Shown here one piece after another: positions 23,101 to 35,890 of a DNA stretch of 64,000 nt. The DNA comes from Cyprinodon diabolis (lineage: Eukaryota > Chordata > Actinopteri > Cyprinodontiformes > Cyprinodontidae). Numbering within the stretch: position 1 is the stretch's first letter; every line of letters begins with the position of its first letter. Made by a program: the position numbers and the translations under genes. The DNA is taken from positions 66,897-130,896 of the forward strand of contig CM060069.1 of NCBI GenBank assembly GCA_030533445.1. The letters run 5' to 3'. The notes beneath the pieces are model-generated. The model was not told the origin of the DNA. It saw only the letters and a program-made list of their open reading frames with translations, and searched no databases.

Positions 23101-23354
23101 TTAAGAGAGGAGGAACTTTACCCCTCAGCCAATCAAGAGAGGAGGAACTTTAACCATCAGCCAATCAAGAGAGGAGGAACTTTAACCATCAGCCAATCAA
23201 GAGAGGAGGAACTTTATCCCCCAGCCAATCAACAGAGGAGGGATTTTAACCCTCAGCCGATCAAGACAGGAGGAACTTTACCCCTCAGCCAATCAAGAGA
23301 GGAGGAACTTTAACCCTCAGCCATGAAGAGAGGAGTAACTTTAACCCTCAGCCA
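20135..23354. repeat. Satellite block with gagacgagg / gagagtagg / taattttcag markers
   Basis: This is a subfamily defined by agagacgagg (20,133 and 22,402), agagtagg (near 20,262 and 22,722) and taattttcag (near 20,975 and 23,373). Segments starting near 20,671, 20,958 and 21,438 recur with a constant 13,235-bp offset near 33,906, 34,193 and 34,673. The latter two recur again 19,086 bp away, near 40,044 and 40,524. Near 20,150 six monomers (192 bp: the ttcaggaaatc to catcaccc set) are missing compared with 22,404-22,667. Confidence 0.8.
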
Positions 23355-26300
23355 ATGAGGAGAGGAGTAACTTTAATTTTCAGCCAATTAAGAGAGGAGG
23401 AACTTTACCCCTCAGCCAATCAAGAGAGGAGGAACTTTAACCATCAGCCAATCAAGAGAGGAGGAACTTTAATCTTCAGCCAATCAAGAGAGGAGGAACT
23501 TTACCCCTCAGCCAATCAAGAGAGGAGGAATTTTACCCCTCAGCCAATCAAGAGAGGAGGAACTTTACCCCTCTGCCAATCAAGAGAGGAGGAACTTTAA
23601 CCATCAGCCAATCAAGAGAGGAGGAACTTTACCCCTCAGCCAATCAAGAGAGGAGGAATTTTACCCCTCAGCCAATCAAGAGAGGAGGAACTTTACCCCT
23701 TAGCCAATGAAGAGAGGAGGAACTTTAACCCTCAGCCAATGAAGAGAGGAGTAATTTTAACCCTCAGCCAATGAGGAGAGGAGGAACTTTAACCCTCAGC
23801 CAATGAAGAGAGGAGTAACTTTAACCCTCAGCCAATGAGGAGAGGAGGAACTATAACCCTCAGCCAATGAGGAGAGGAGTAACTTTGATCTTCAGCCAAT
23901 CAAGAGAGGAGGAACTTTAACCATCAGCCAATCAAAAGAGGGGGAACTTTAATCTTCAGACAATCAAGAGAGGATTAACTTTAATCTTCAGACAATCAAG
24001 AGAGGAGAAATTTTACCCCTCAGCCAATCAAGAGAGGAGGAACTTTACCCCTCAGCCAATCAAGAGAGGAGGAACTTTAACCATCAGCCAATCAAGAGAG
24101 GAGGAACTTTAGCCTTCAGGAAATCAAGAGAGGAGGAACTTTAAACCTCAACCAATGAGGAGAGGAGGAACTTTAACCCTCAGCCAATGAGTAGAGGAGT
24201 AACTTTAATCTTCAGCCAATCAAGAGAGGAGGAACTTTAACCATCACCCAATCAAGAGAGGAGGAACTTTAACCATCAGCCAATCAAGAGAGGAGGAACT
24301 TTAATCTTCAGCCAATCAAGAGAGGAGGAACGTTACCCCTCAGCCAATCAAGAGAGGAGGAACTTTACCCCTCAGCCAATCAAGAGAGGAGGAACTTTAA
24401 CCATCAGCAAATCAAGAGAGGAGGAACTTTACCCCTCAGCCAAACAAGAGAGGAGGAACTTTAATCATCAGCCAATCAAGAGAGGAGGAACTTTATCCCC
24501 CAGCCAATAAACAGAGGAGGGATTTTACCCCTCAGACGATCAAGACAGGAGGAACTTTACCCCTCAGCCAATCAAGAGAGGAGGAACTTTAACCCTCAGC
24601 CATGAAGAGAGGAGTAAATTTAACCCTCAGCCAATAAGGAGAGGAGGAACTTTAACCCTCAGCCAATGAAGAGAGGAGTAACTTTAACCCTCAGCCAATG
24701 AGGAGAGGAGGAACTATAACCCTCAGCCAATGAGGAGAGGAGTAACTTTGATCTTCAGCCAATCAAGAGAGGAGGAACTTTAACCCTCAGCCATGAAGAG
24801 AGGAGTAAATTTAACCCTCAGCCAATAAGGAGAGGAGGAACTTTACCCCTCAGCCAATCAAGAGAGGAGGAATTTTACCCCTCAGCCAATCAAGAGAGGA
24901 GGAACTTTACCCCTTAGCCAATCAAGAGAGGAGGAACTTTAACCCTCAGCCAATGAAGAGAGGAGTAATTTTAACCCTCAGCCAATGAGGAGAGGAGGAA
25001 CTTTAACCCTCAGCCAATGAAGAGAGGAGTAACTTTAACCCTCAGCCAATGAGGAGAGGAGGAACTATAACCCTCAGCCAATGAGGAGAGGAGTAACTTT
25101 GATCTTCAGCCAATCAAGAGAGGAGGAACTTTAACCATCAGCCAATCAAAAGAGGGGGAACTTTAATCTTCAGACAATCAAGAGAGGAGGAACTTTAATC
25201 TTCAGCCAATCAAGAGAGGAGGAACTTTAACCATCAGCCAATCAAGAGAGGAGGAACTTTAACCATCAGCCAATCAAGAGAGGAGGAACTTTAACCATCA
25301 GCCAATCAAGAGAGGAGGAACTTTATCCCCCAGCCAATCAACAGAGGAGGGATTTTAACCCTCAGCCGATCAAGACAGGAGGAACTTTACCCCTCAGCCA
25401 ATCAAGAGAGGAGGAACTTTAACCCTCAGCCATGAAGAGAGGAGTAACTTTAACCCTCAGCCAATGAGGAGAGGAGTAACTTTAATTTTCAGCCAATTAA
25501 GAGAGGAGGAACTTTACCCCTCAGCCAATCAAGAGAGGAGGAACTTTAACCATCAGCCAATCAAGAGAGGAGGAACTTTAATCTTCAGCCAATCAAGAGA
25601 GGAGGAACTTTACCCCTCAGCCAATCAAGAGAGGAGGAATTTTACCCCTCAGCCAATCAAGAGAGGAGGAACTTTACCCCTCTGCCAATCAAGAGAGGAG
25701 GAACTTTAACCATCAGCCAATCAAGAGAGGAGGAACTTTACCCCTCAGCCAATCAAGAGAGGAGGAATTTTACCCCTCAGCCAATCAAGAGAGGAGGAAC
25801 TTTACCCCTTAGCCAATGAAGAGAGGAGGAACTTTAACCCTCAGCCAATGAAGAGAGGAGTAATTTTAACCCTCAGCCAATGAAGAGAGGAGTAACTTTA
25901 ACCCTCAGCCAATGAGGAGAGGAGGAACTATAACCCTCAGCCAATGAGGAGAGGAGTAACTTTGATCTTCAGCCAATCAAGAGAGGAGGAACTTTAACCA
26001 TCAGCCAATCAAAAGAGGGGGAACTTTAATCTTCAGACAATCAAGAGAGGATTAACTTTAATCTTCAGACAATCAAGAGAGGAGAAATTTTACCCCTCAG
26101 CCAATCAAGAGAGGAGGAACTTTACCCCTCAGCCAATCAAGAGAGGAGGAACTTTAACCATCAGCCAATCAAGAGAGGAGGAACTTTAGCCTTCAGGAAA
26201 TCAAGAGAGGAGGAACTTTAAACCTCAACCAATGAGGAGAGGAGGAACTTTAACCCTCAGCCAATGAGTAGAGGAGTAACTTTAATCTTCAGCCAATCAA

Positions 26301-27377
26301 GAGAGGAGGAACTTTAACCATCACCCAATCAAGAGAGGAGGAACTTTAACCATCAGCCAATCAAGAGAGGAGGAACTTTAATCTTCAGCCAATCAAGAGA
26401 GGAGGAACGTTACCCCTCAGCCAATCAAGAGAGGAGGAACTTTACCCCTCAGCCAATCAAGAGAGGAGGAACTTTAACCATCAGCAAATCAAGAGAGGAG
26501 GAACTTTACCCCTCAGCCAAACAAGAGAGGAGGAACTTTAATCATCAGCCAATCAAGAGAGGAGGAACTTTATCCCCCAGCCAATAAACAGAGGAGGGAT
26601 TTTACCCCTCAGACGATCAAGACAGGAGGAACTTTACCCCTCAGCCAATCAAGAGAGGAGGAACTTTAACCCTCAGCCATGAAGAGAGGAGTAAATTTAA
26701 CCCTCAGCCAATAAGGAGAGGAGGAACTTTAACCCTCAGCCAATGAAGAGAGGAGTAACTTTAACCCTCAGCCAATGAGGAGAGGAGGAACTATAACCCT
26801 CAGCCAATGAGGAGAGGAGTAACTTTGATCTTCAGCCAATCAAGAGAGGAGGAACTTTAACCCTCAGCCATGAAGAGAGGAGTAAATTTAACCCTCAGCC
26901 AATAAGGAGAGGAGGAACTTTACCCCTCAGCCAATCAAGAGAGGAGGAATTTTACCCCTCAGCCAATCAAGAGAGGAGGAACTTTACCCCTTAGCCAATC
27001 AAGAGAGGAGGAACTTTAACCCTCAGCCAATGAAGAGAGGAGTAATTTTAACCCTCAGCCAATGAGGAGAGGAGGAACTTTAACCCTCAGCCAATGAAGA
27101 GAGGAGTAACTTTAACCCTCAGCCAATGAGGAGAGGAGGAACTATAACCCTCAGCCAATGAGGAGAGGAGTAACTTTGATCTTCAGCCAATCAAGAGAGG
27201 AGGAACTTTAACCATCAGCCAATCAAAAGAGGGGGAACTTTAATCTTCAGACAATCAAGAGAGGAGGAACTTTAATCTTCAGCCAATCAAGAGAGGAGGA
27301 ACTTTAACCATCAGCCAATCAAGAGAGGAGGAACTTTAACCATCAGCCAATCAAGAGAGGAGGAACTTTAGCCTTCA
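23355..27377. repeat. Tandem pair of about 2.1-kb higher-order units
   Basis: Copy one runs from 23,355 to about 25,300 and copy two from 25,464 to about 27,377. The offset is 2,109 bp at first and 2,077 bp after copy two loses one monomer near 25,870. Shared private variants are gaggattaac (near 23,972 and 26,049) and gagtaaattt after ccatgaag (24,601 and 26,678, and again near 24,793 and 26,870). Bases 41,900-43,840 match 22,750-24,690 at a 19,150-bp offset. Confidence 0.8.
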
Positions 27378-30044
27378 GGAAATCAAGAGAGGAGGAACTT
27401 TAAACCTCAACCAATGAGGAGAGGAGGAACTTTAACCCTCAGCCAATGAGTAGAGGAGTAACTTTAATCTTCAGCCAATCAAGAGAGGAGGAACTTTAGC
27501 CTTCAGGAAATCAAGAGAGGAGGAACTTTAAACCTCAACCAATGAGGAGAGGAGGAACTTTAACCCTCAGCCAATGAGTAGAGGAGTAACTTTAATCTTC
27601 AGCCAATCAAGAGAGGAGGAACTTTAACCATCACCCAATCAAGAGAGGAGGAACTTTAACCATCAGCCAATCAAGAGAGGAGGAACTTTAATCTTCAGCC
27701 AATCAAGAGAGGAGGAACGTTACCCCTCAGCCAATCAAGAGAGGAGGAACTTTACCCCTCAGCCAATCAAGAGAGGAGGAACTTTAACCATCAGCAAATC
27801 AAGAGAGGAGGAACTTTACCCCTCAGCCAAACAAGAGAGGAGGAACTTTAATCATCAGCCAATCAAGAGAGGAGGAACTTTAACCATCAGCCAATCAAGA
27901 GAGGAGGAACTTTATCCCCCAGCCAATAAACAGAGGAGGGATTTTACCCCTCAGACGATCAAGACAGGAGGAACTTTACCCCTCAGCCAATCAAGAGAGG
28001 AGGAACTTTAACCCTCAGCCATGAAGAGAGGAGTAACTTTAACCCTCAGCCAATGAGGAGAGGAGGAACTTTAACCCTCAGCCAATGAAGAGAGGAGTAA
28101 CTTTAACCCTCAGCCAATGAGGAGAGGAGGAACTTTAACCCTCAGCAAATGAAGAGAGGAGTAACTTTAACCCTCAGCCAATGAGGAGAGGAGGAACTTT
28201 AACCCTCAGCCAATGAGGAGAGGAGTAACTTTAATCTTCAGCCAATTAAGAGAGGAGGAACTTTACCCCTCAGCCAATCAAGAGAGGAGGAACTTTAACC
28301 ATCAGCCAATCAAGAGAGGAGGAACTTTAATCTTCAGCCAATAAAGAGAGGAGGAACTTTACCCCTCAGCCAATCAAGAGAGGAGGAATTTTACCCCTCA
28401 GCCAATCAAGAGAGGAGGAACTTTACCCCTCTGCCAATCAAGAGAGGAGGAACTTTAACCATCAGCCAATCAAGAGAGGAGGAACTTTACCCCTCAGCCA
28501 ATCAAGAGAGGAGGAATTTTACCCCTCAGCCAATCAAGAGAGGAGGAACTTTACCCCTCAGCCAATCAAGAGAGGAGGAATTTTACCCCTCAGCCAATCA
28601 AGAGAGGAGGAACTTTACCCCTCAGCCAATCAAGAGAGGAGGAATTTTACCCCTCAGCCAATCAAGAGAGGAGGAACTTTACCCCTCTGCCAATCAAGAG
28701 AGGAGGAACTTTAACCATCAGCCAATCAAGAGAGGAGGAACTTTACCCCTCAGCCAATCAAGAGAGGAGGAATTTTACCCCTCAGCCAATCAAGAGAGGA
28801 GGAACTTTACCCCTTAGCCAATCAAGAGAGGAGGAAGTTTAACCCTCAGCCAATGAAGAGAGGAGTAATTTTAACCCTCAGCCAATGAGTAGAGGAGGAA
28901 CTTTAACCCTCAGCCAATGAAGAGAGGAGTAACTTTAACCCTCAGCCAATGAGGAGAGGAGGAACTATAACCCTCAGCCAATGAGGAGAGGAGTAACTTT
29001 GATCTTCAGCCAATCAAGAGAGGAGGAACTTTAACCATCAGCCAATCAAAAGAGGGGGAACTTTAATCTTCAGACAATCAAGAGAGGAGGAACTTTAATC
29101 TTCAGCCAATCAAGAGAGGAGGAACTTTAACCATCAGCCAATCAAGAGAGGAGGAACTTTAACCATCAGCCAATCAAGAGAGGAGGAACTTTAGTCTTCA
29201 GGAAATCAAGAGAGGAGGAACTTTAAACCTCAACCAATGAGGAGAGGAGTAACTTTAACCCTCAGCCAATGAGTAGAGGAGTAACTTTAATCTTCAGCCA
29301 ATCAAGAGAGGAGGAACTTTAGCCTTCAGGAAATCAAGAGAGGAGGAACTTTAAACCTCAACCAATGAGGAGAGGAGGAACTTTAACCCTCAGCCAATGA
29401 GTAGAGGAGTAACTTTAATCTTCAGCCAATCAAGAGAGGAGGAACTTTAACCATCACCCAATCAAGAGAGGAGGAACTTTAACCATCAGCCAATCAAGAG
29501 AGGAGGAACTTTAATCTTCAGCCAATCAAGAGAGGAGGAACGTTACCCCTCAGCCAATCAAGAGAGGAGGAACTTTACCCCTCAGCCAATCAAGAGAGGA
29601 GGAACTTTAACCATCAGCAAATCAAGAGAGGAGGAACTTTACCCCTCAGCCAAACAAGAGAGGAGGAACTTTAATCATCAGCCAATCAAGAGAGGAGGAA
29701 CTTTAACCATCAGCCAATCAAGAGAGGAGGAACTTTATCCCCCAGCCAATAAACAGAGGAGGGATTTTACCCCTCAGACGATCAAGACAGGAGGAACTTT
29801 ACCCCTCAGCCAATCAAGAGAGGAGGAACTTTAACCCTCAGCCATGAAGAGAGGAGTAACTTTAACCCTCAGCCAATGAGGAGAGGAGGAACTTTAACCC
29901 TCAGCAAATGAAGAGAGGAGTAACTTTAACCCTCAGCCAATGAGGAGAGGAGGAACTTTAACCCTCAGCCAATGAGGAGAGGAGTAACTTTAATCTTCAG
30001 CCAATTAAGAGAGGAGGAACTTTACCCCTCAGCCAATCAAGAGA
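27378..30044. repeat. 1.8-kb higher-order units with tttagtcttcagg marker
   Basis: The ttcaggaaatc and aactataacc monomers recur at 1,823 bp (27,495 to 29,318; 27,140 to 28,963). The offset becomes 1,759 bp after one 64-bp dimer is lost (aataaagag 28,340 to 30,099; tttagtcttcagg 29,190 to 30,949). The ccatgaag monomer at 28,021 recurs at 29,844. The segment with aactataacc at 27,140 and 28,963 matches 44,821 and 46,644, an offset of 17,681 bp. There is only satellite here. Confidence 0.8.
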
Positions 30045-33000
30045 GGAGGAACTTTAACCATCAGCCAATCAAGAGAGGAGGAACTTTAATCTTCAGCCAA
30101 TAAAGAGAGGAGGAACTTTACCCCTCAGCCAATCAAGAGAGGAGGAATTTTACCCCTCAGCCAATCAAGAGAGGAGGAACTTTACCCCTCTGCCAATCAA
30201 GAGAGGAGGAACTTTAACCATCAGCCAATCAAGAGAGGAGGAACTTTACCCCTCAGCCAATCAAGAGAGGAGGAATTTTACCCCTCAGCCAATCAAGAGA
30301 GGAGGAACTTTACTCCTCAGCCAATCAAGAGAGGAGGAATTTTACCCCTCAGCCAATCAAGAGAGGAGGAACTTTACCCCTCAGCCAATCAAGAGAGGAG
30401 GAATTTTACCCCTCAGCCAATCAAGAGAGGAGGAACTTTACCCCTCTGCCAATCAAGAGAGGAGGAACTTTAACCATCAGCCAATCAAGAGAGGAGGAAC
30501 TTTACCCCTCAGCCAATCAAGAGAGGAGGAATTTTACCCCTCAGCCAATCAAGAGAGGAGGAAATTTACCCCTTAGCCAATCAAGAGAGGAGGAACTTTA
30601 ACCCTCAGCCAATGAAGAGAGGAGTAATTTTAACCCTCAGCCAATGAGGAGAGGAGGAACTTTAACCCTCAGCCAATGAAGAGAGGAGTAACTTTAACCC
30701 TCAGCCAATGAGGAGAGGAGGAACTATAACCCTCAGCCAATGAGGAGAGGAGTAACTTTGATCTTCAGCCAATCAAGAGAGGAGGAACTTTAACCATCAG
30801 CCAATCAAAAGAGGGGGAACTTTAATCTTCAGACAATCAAGAGAGGAGGAACTTTAATCTTCAGCCAATCAAGAGAGGAGGAACTTTAACCATCAGCCAA
30901 TCAAGAGAGGAGGAACTTTAACCATCAGCCAATCAAGAGAGGAGGAACTTTAGTCTTCAGGAAATCAAGAGAGGAGGAACTTTAAACCTCAACCAATGAG
31001 GAGAGGAGTAACTTTAACCCTCAGCCAATGAGTAGAGGAGTAACTTTAATCTTCAGCCAATCAAGAGAGGAGGAACTTTAGCCTTCAGGAAATCAAGAGA
31101 GGAGGAACTTTAAACCTCAACCAATGAGGAGAGGAGGAACTTTAACCCTCAGCCAATGAGTAGAGGAGTAACTTTAATCTTCAGCCAATCAAGAGAGGAG
31201 GAACTTTAACCATCACCCAATCAAGAGAGGAGGAACTTTAACCATCAGCCAATCAAGAGAGGAGGAACTTTAATCTTCAGCCAATCAAGAGAGGAGGAAC
31301 GTTACCCCTCAGCCAATCAAGAGAGGAGGAACTTTACCCCTCAGCCAATCAAGAGAGGAGGAACTTTAACAATCAGCAAATCAAGAGAGGAGGAACTTTA
31401 CCCCTCAGCCAAACAAGAGAGGAGGAACTTTAATCATCAGCCAATCAAGAGAGGAGGAACTTTAACCATCAGCCAATCAAGAGAGGAGGAACTTTATCCC
31501 CCAGCCAATAAACAGAGGAGGGATTTTACCCCTCAGACGATCAAGACAGGAGGAACTTTACCCCTCAGCCAATCAAGAGAGGAGGAACTTTAACCCTCAG
31601 CCATGAAGAGAGGAGTAACTTTAACCCTCAGCCAATGAGGAGAGGAGGAACTTTAACCCTCAGCCAATGAAGAGAGGAGTAACTTTAACCCTCAGCCAAT
31701 GAGGAGAGGAGGAACTTTAACCCTCAGCAAATGAAGAGAGGAGTAACTTTAACCCTCAGCCAATGAGGAGAGGAGGAACTTTAACCCTCAGCCAATGAGG
31801 AGAGGAGTAACTTTAATCTTCAGCCAAATAAGAGAGGAGGAACTTTACCCCTCAGCCAATCAAGAGAGGAGGAACTTTAACCATCAGCCAATCAAGAGAG
31901 GAGGAACTTTAATCTTCAGCCAATAAAGAGAGGAGGAACTTTACCCCTCAGCCAATCAAGAGAGGAGGAATTTTACCCCTCAGCCAATCAAGAGAGGAGG
32001 AACTTTACCCCTCTGCCAATCAAGAGAGGAGGAACTTTAACCATCAGCCAATTAAGAGAGGAGGAACTTTACCCCTCAGCCAATCAAGAGAGGAGGAACT
32101 TTACCCCTTAGCCAATCAAGAGAGGAGGAAGTTTAACCCTCAGCCAATGAAGAGAGGAGTAATTTTAACCCTCAGCCAATGAGTAGAGGAGGAAATTCAA
32201 CCCTCAGAAAATGAAGAGAGGAGTAACTTTAACCCTCAGCTAATGAAGAGAGGAGGAACTTTAACCCTCAGCCAATGAGGAGAGGAGTAACTTTAATCTT
32301 CAGCCAATCAAGAGAGGAGGAACTTTAACCATCAGCCAATCAAGAGAGGAAGAACTTTAATCTTCAGCCAATCAAGAGAGGAGGAACTTTACCCCTCAGC
32401 CAATCAAGAGAGGAGAAATTTTACCCCTCAGCCAATCAAGAGAGGAGGAACTTTACCCCTCAGCCAATCAAGAGAGGAGGAACTTTAACCATCAGCCAAT
32501 CAAGAGAGGAAGAAATTTAGCCTTCAGGAAATCAAGAGAGGAGGAACTTTAAACCTCAACCAATGAGGAGAGGAGGAACTTTAACCCTCAGCCAATGAGG
32601 AGAGGAGTAACTTTAAACTTCAGCCAATCAAGAGAGGAGGAACTTTAACCATCACCCAATCAAGAGAGGAGGAACTTTAACCATCAGCCAATCAAGAGAG
32701 GAGGAACTTTAATCTTCAGCCAATCAAGAGAGGAGGAACGTTACCCCTCAGCCAATCAGAAGAGGAGGAACTTTAACCATCAGCAAATCAAGAGAGGAGG
32801 AACTTTACCCCTCAGCCAAACAAGAGAGGAGGAACTTTAATCATCAGCCAATCAAGAGAGGAGGAACTTTAACCCTCAGCCAATGAGGAGAGGAGGAACT
32901 TTAACCCTCAGCCAATGAAGAGAGGAGTAACTTTAACCCTCAGCCAATGAGGAGAGGAGGAACTATAACCCTCAGCCAATGAGGAGAGGAGTAACTTTGA

Positions 33001-35890
33001 TCTTCAGCCAATCAAGAGAGGAGGAACTTTAACCATCAGCCAATCAAAAGAGGGGGAACTTTAATCTTCAGACAATCAAGAGAGGAGGAACTTTAATCTT
33101 CAGACAATCAAGAGAGGAGAAATTTTACCCCTCAGCCAATCAAGAGAGGAGGAACTTTACCCCTCAGCCAATCAAGAGACGAGGAACTTTAACCATCAGC
33201 CAATCAAGAGAGGAGGAACTTTAGCCTTCAGGAAATCAAGAGAGGAGGAACTTTAAACCTCAACCAATGAGGAGAGGAGGAACTTTAACCCTCAGCCAAT
33301 GAGTAGAGGAGTAACTTTAATCTTCAGCCAATCAAGAGAGGAGGAACTTTAACCATCACCCAATCAAGAGAGGAGGAACTTTAACCATCAGCCAATCAAG
33401 AGAGGAGGAACTTTAATCTTCAGCCAATCAAGAGAGGAGGAACGTTACCCCTCAGCCAATCAAGAGAGGAGGAACTTTACCCCTCAGCCAATCAAGAGAG
33501 TAGGAACTTTAACCATCAGCAAATCAAGAGAGGAGGAACTTTACCCCTCAGCCAAACAAGAGAGGAGGAACTTTAATCATCAGCCAATCAAGAGAGGAGG
33601 AACTTTATCCCCCAGCCAATAAACAGAGGAGGGATTTTACCCCTCAGACGATCAAGACAGGAGGAACTTTACCTCTCAGCCAATCAAGAGAGGAGGAACT
33701 TTAACCCTCAGCCATGAAGAGAGGAGTAACTTTAACCCTCAGCCAATAAGGAGAGGAGGAACTTTAACCCTCAGCCAATGAAGAGAGGAGTAACTTTAAC
33801 CCTCAGCCAATGAGGAGAGGAGGAACTTTAACCCTCAGCAAATGAAGAGAGGAGTAACTTTAACCCTCAGCCAATGAGGAGAGGAGGAACTTTAACCCTC
33901 AGCCAATGAGGAGAGGAGTAACTTTAATCTTCAGCCAATTAAGAGAGGAGGAACTTTACCCCTCAGCCAATCAAGAGAGGAGGAACTTTAACCATCAGCC
34001 AATCAAGAGAGGAGGAACTTTAACCATCAGCCAATCAAGAGAGGAGGAACTTTATCCCCCAGCCAATCAACAGAGGAGGGATTTTACCCCTCAGCCGATC
34101 AAGACAGGAGGAACTTTACCCCTCAGCCAATCAAGAGAGGAGGAACTTTAACCCTCAGCCATGAAGAGAGGAGTAACTTTAACCCTCAGCCAATGAGGAG
34201 AGGAGTAACTTTAATTTTCAGCCAATTAAGAGAGGAGGAACTTTACCCCTCAGCCAATCAAGAGAGGAGGAACTTTAACCATCAGCCAATCAAGAGAGGA
34301 GGAACTTTAATCTTCAGCCAATCAAGAGAGGAGGAACTTTACCCCTCAGCCAATCAAGAGAGGAGGAATTTTACCCCTCAGCCAATCAAGAGAGGAGGAA
34401 CTTTACCCCTCTGCCAATCAAGAGAGGAGGAACTTTAACCATCAGCCAATCAAGAGAGGAGGAACTTTACCCCTCAGCCAATCAAGAGAGGAGGAATTTT
34501 ACCCCTCAGCCAATCAAGAGAGGAGGAACTTTACCCCTTAGCCAATGAAGAGAGGAGGAACTTTAACCCTCAGCCAATGAGGAGAGGAGGAACTTTAACC
34601 CTCAGCCAATGAAGAGAGGAGTAACTTTAACCCTCAGCCAATCAAGAGAGGAGGAACGTTAACCCTCAGCCAATGAGGAGAGGAGTAACTTTAATCTTCA
34701 GCCAATTAAGAGAGGAGGAACTTTACCCCTCAGCCAATCAAGAGAGAAGGAACTTTAACCATCAGCCAATCAAGAGAGGAGGAACTTTATCCCCCAGCCA
34801 ATCAACAGAGGAGGGATTTTACCCCTCAGCCGATCAAGACAGGAGGAACTTTACCCCTCAGCCAATCAAGAGAGGAGGAACTTTAACCCTCAGCCATGAA
34901 GAGAGGAGTAACTTTAACCCTCAGCCAATGAGGAGAGGAGGAACTTTAATCTTCAGCCAATTAAGAGAGGAGGAACTTTACCCCTCAGCCAATCAAGAGA
35001 GGAGGAACTTTAACCATCAGCCAATCAAGAGAGGAGGAACTTTAATCTTCAGCCAATCAAGAGAGGAGGAACTTTACCCCTCAGCCAATCAAGAGAGGAG
35101 GAATTTTACCCCTCAGCCAATCAAGAGAGGAGGAACTTTACCCCTCTGCCAATCAAGAGAGGAGGAACTTTAACCATCAGCCAATCAAGAGAGGAGGAAC
35201 TTTACCCCTCAGCCAATCAAGAGAGGAGGAATTTTACCCCTCAGCCAATCAAGAGAGGAGGAACTTTACCCCTTAGCCAATGAAGAGAGGAGGAACTTTA
35301 ACCCTCAGCCAATGAGGAGAGGAGGAACTTTAACCCTCAGCCAATGAAGAGAGGAGTAACTTTAACCCTCAGCCAATGAGGAGAGGAGGAACTATAACCC
35401 TCAGCCAATGAGGAGAGGAGTAACTTTGATCTTCAGCCAATCAAGAGAGGAGGAACTTTAACCATCAGCCAATCAAAAGAGGGGGAACTTTAATCTTCAG
35501 ACAATCAAGAGAGGAGGAACTTTAATCTTCAGACAATCAAGAGAGGAGAAATTTTACCCCTCAGCCAATCAAGAGAGGAGGAACTTTACCCCTCAGCCAA
35601 TCAAGAGACGAGGAACGTTAACCATCAGCCAATCAAGAGAGGAGGAACTTTAGCCTTCAGGAAATCAAGAGAGGAGGAACTTTAAACCTCAACCAATGAG
35701 GAGAGGAGGAACTTTAACCCTCAGCCAATGAGTAGAGGAGTAACTTTAATCTTCAGCCAATCAAGAGAGGAGGAACTTTAACCATCACCCAATCAAGAGA
35801 GGAGGAACTTTAACCATCAGCCAATCAAGAGAGGAGGAACTTTAATCTTCAGCCAATCAAGAGAGGAGGAACGTTACCCCTCAGCCAATC
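30045..35890. repeat. 5.85-kb tandem duplication, copy 1
   Basis: This is the left copy of a large tandem pair. The offset to the right copy is 5,852 bp at aataaagag (30,099 and 35,951), at the private tttactcctcag (30,309 and 36,161) and at tttagtcttcagg (30,949 and 36,801). It is 5,884 bp after one monomer difference near 32,100. The longest plus-strand open frame of the window, 34,673-35,173 (166 codons), lies here. It only spans five translated satellite repeats plus a 31-bp monomer that shifts phase. Confidence 0.82.

Noticed and set aside
34673..35173. Longest plus-strand open frame, 166 codons, as a gene
   Set aside because: It is translated satellite: the same peptide blocks as all the 75-91 codon frames, joined because one stop-bearing monomer is missing near 34,760 and a 31-bp monomer shifts phase. 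There is no non-repeat sequence, domain or signal.
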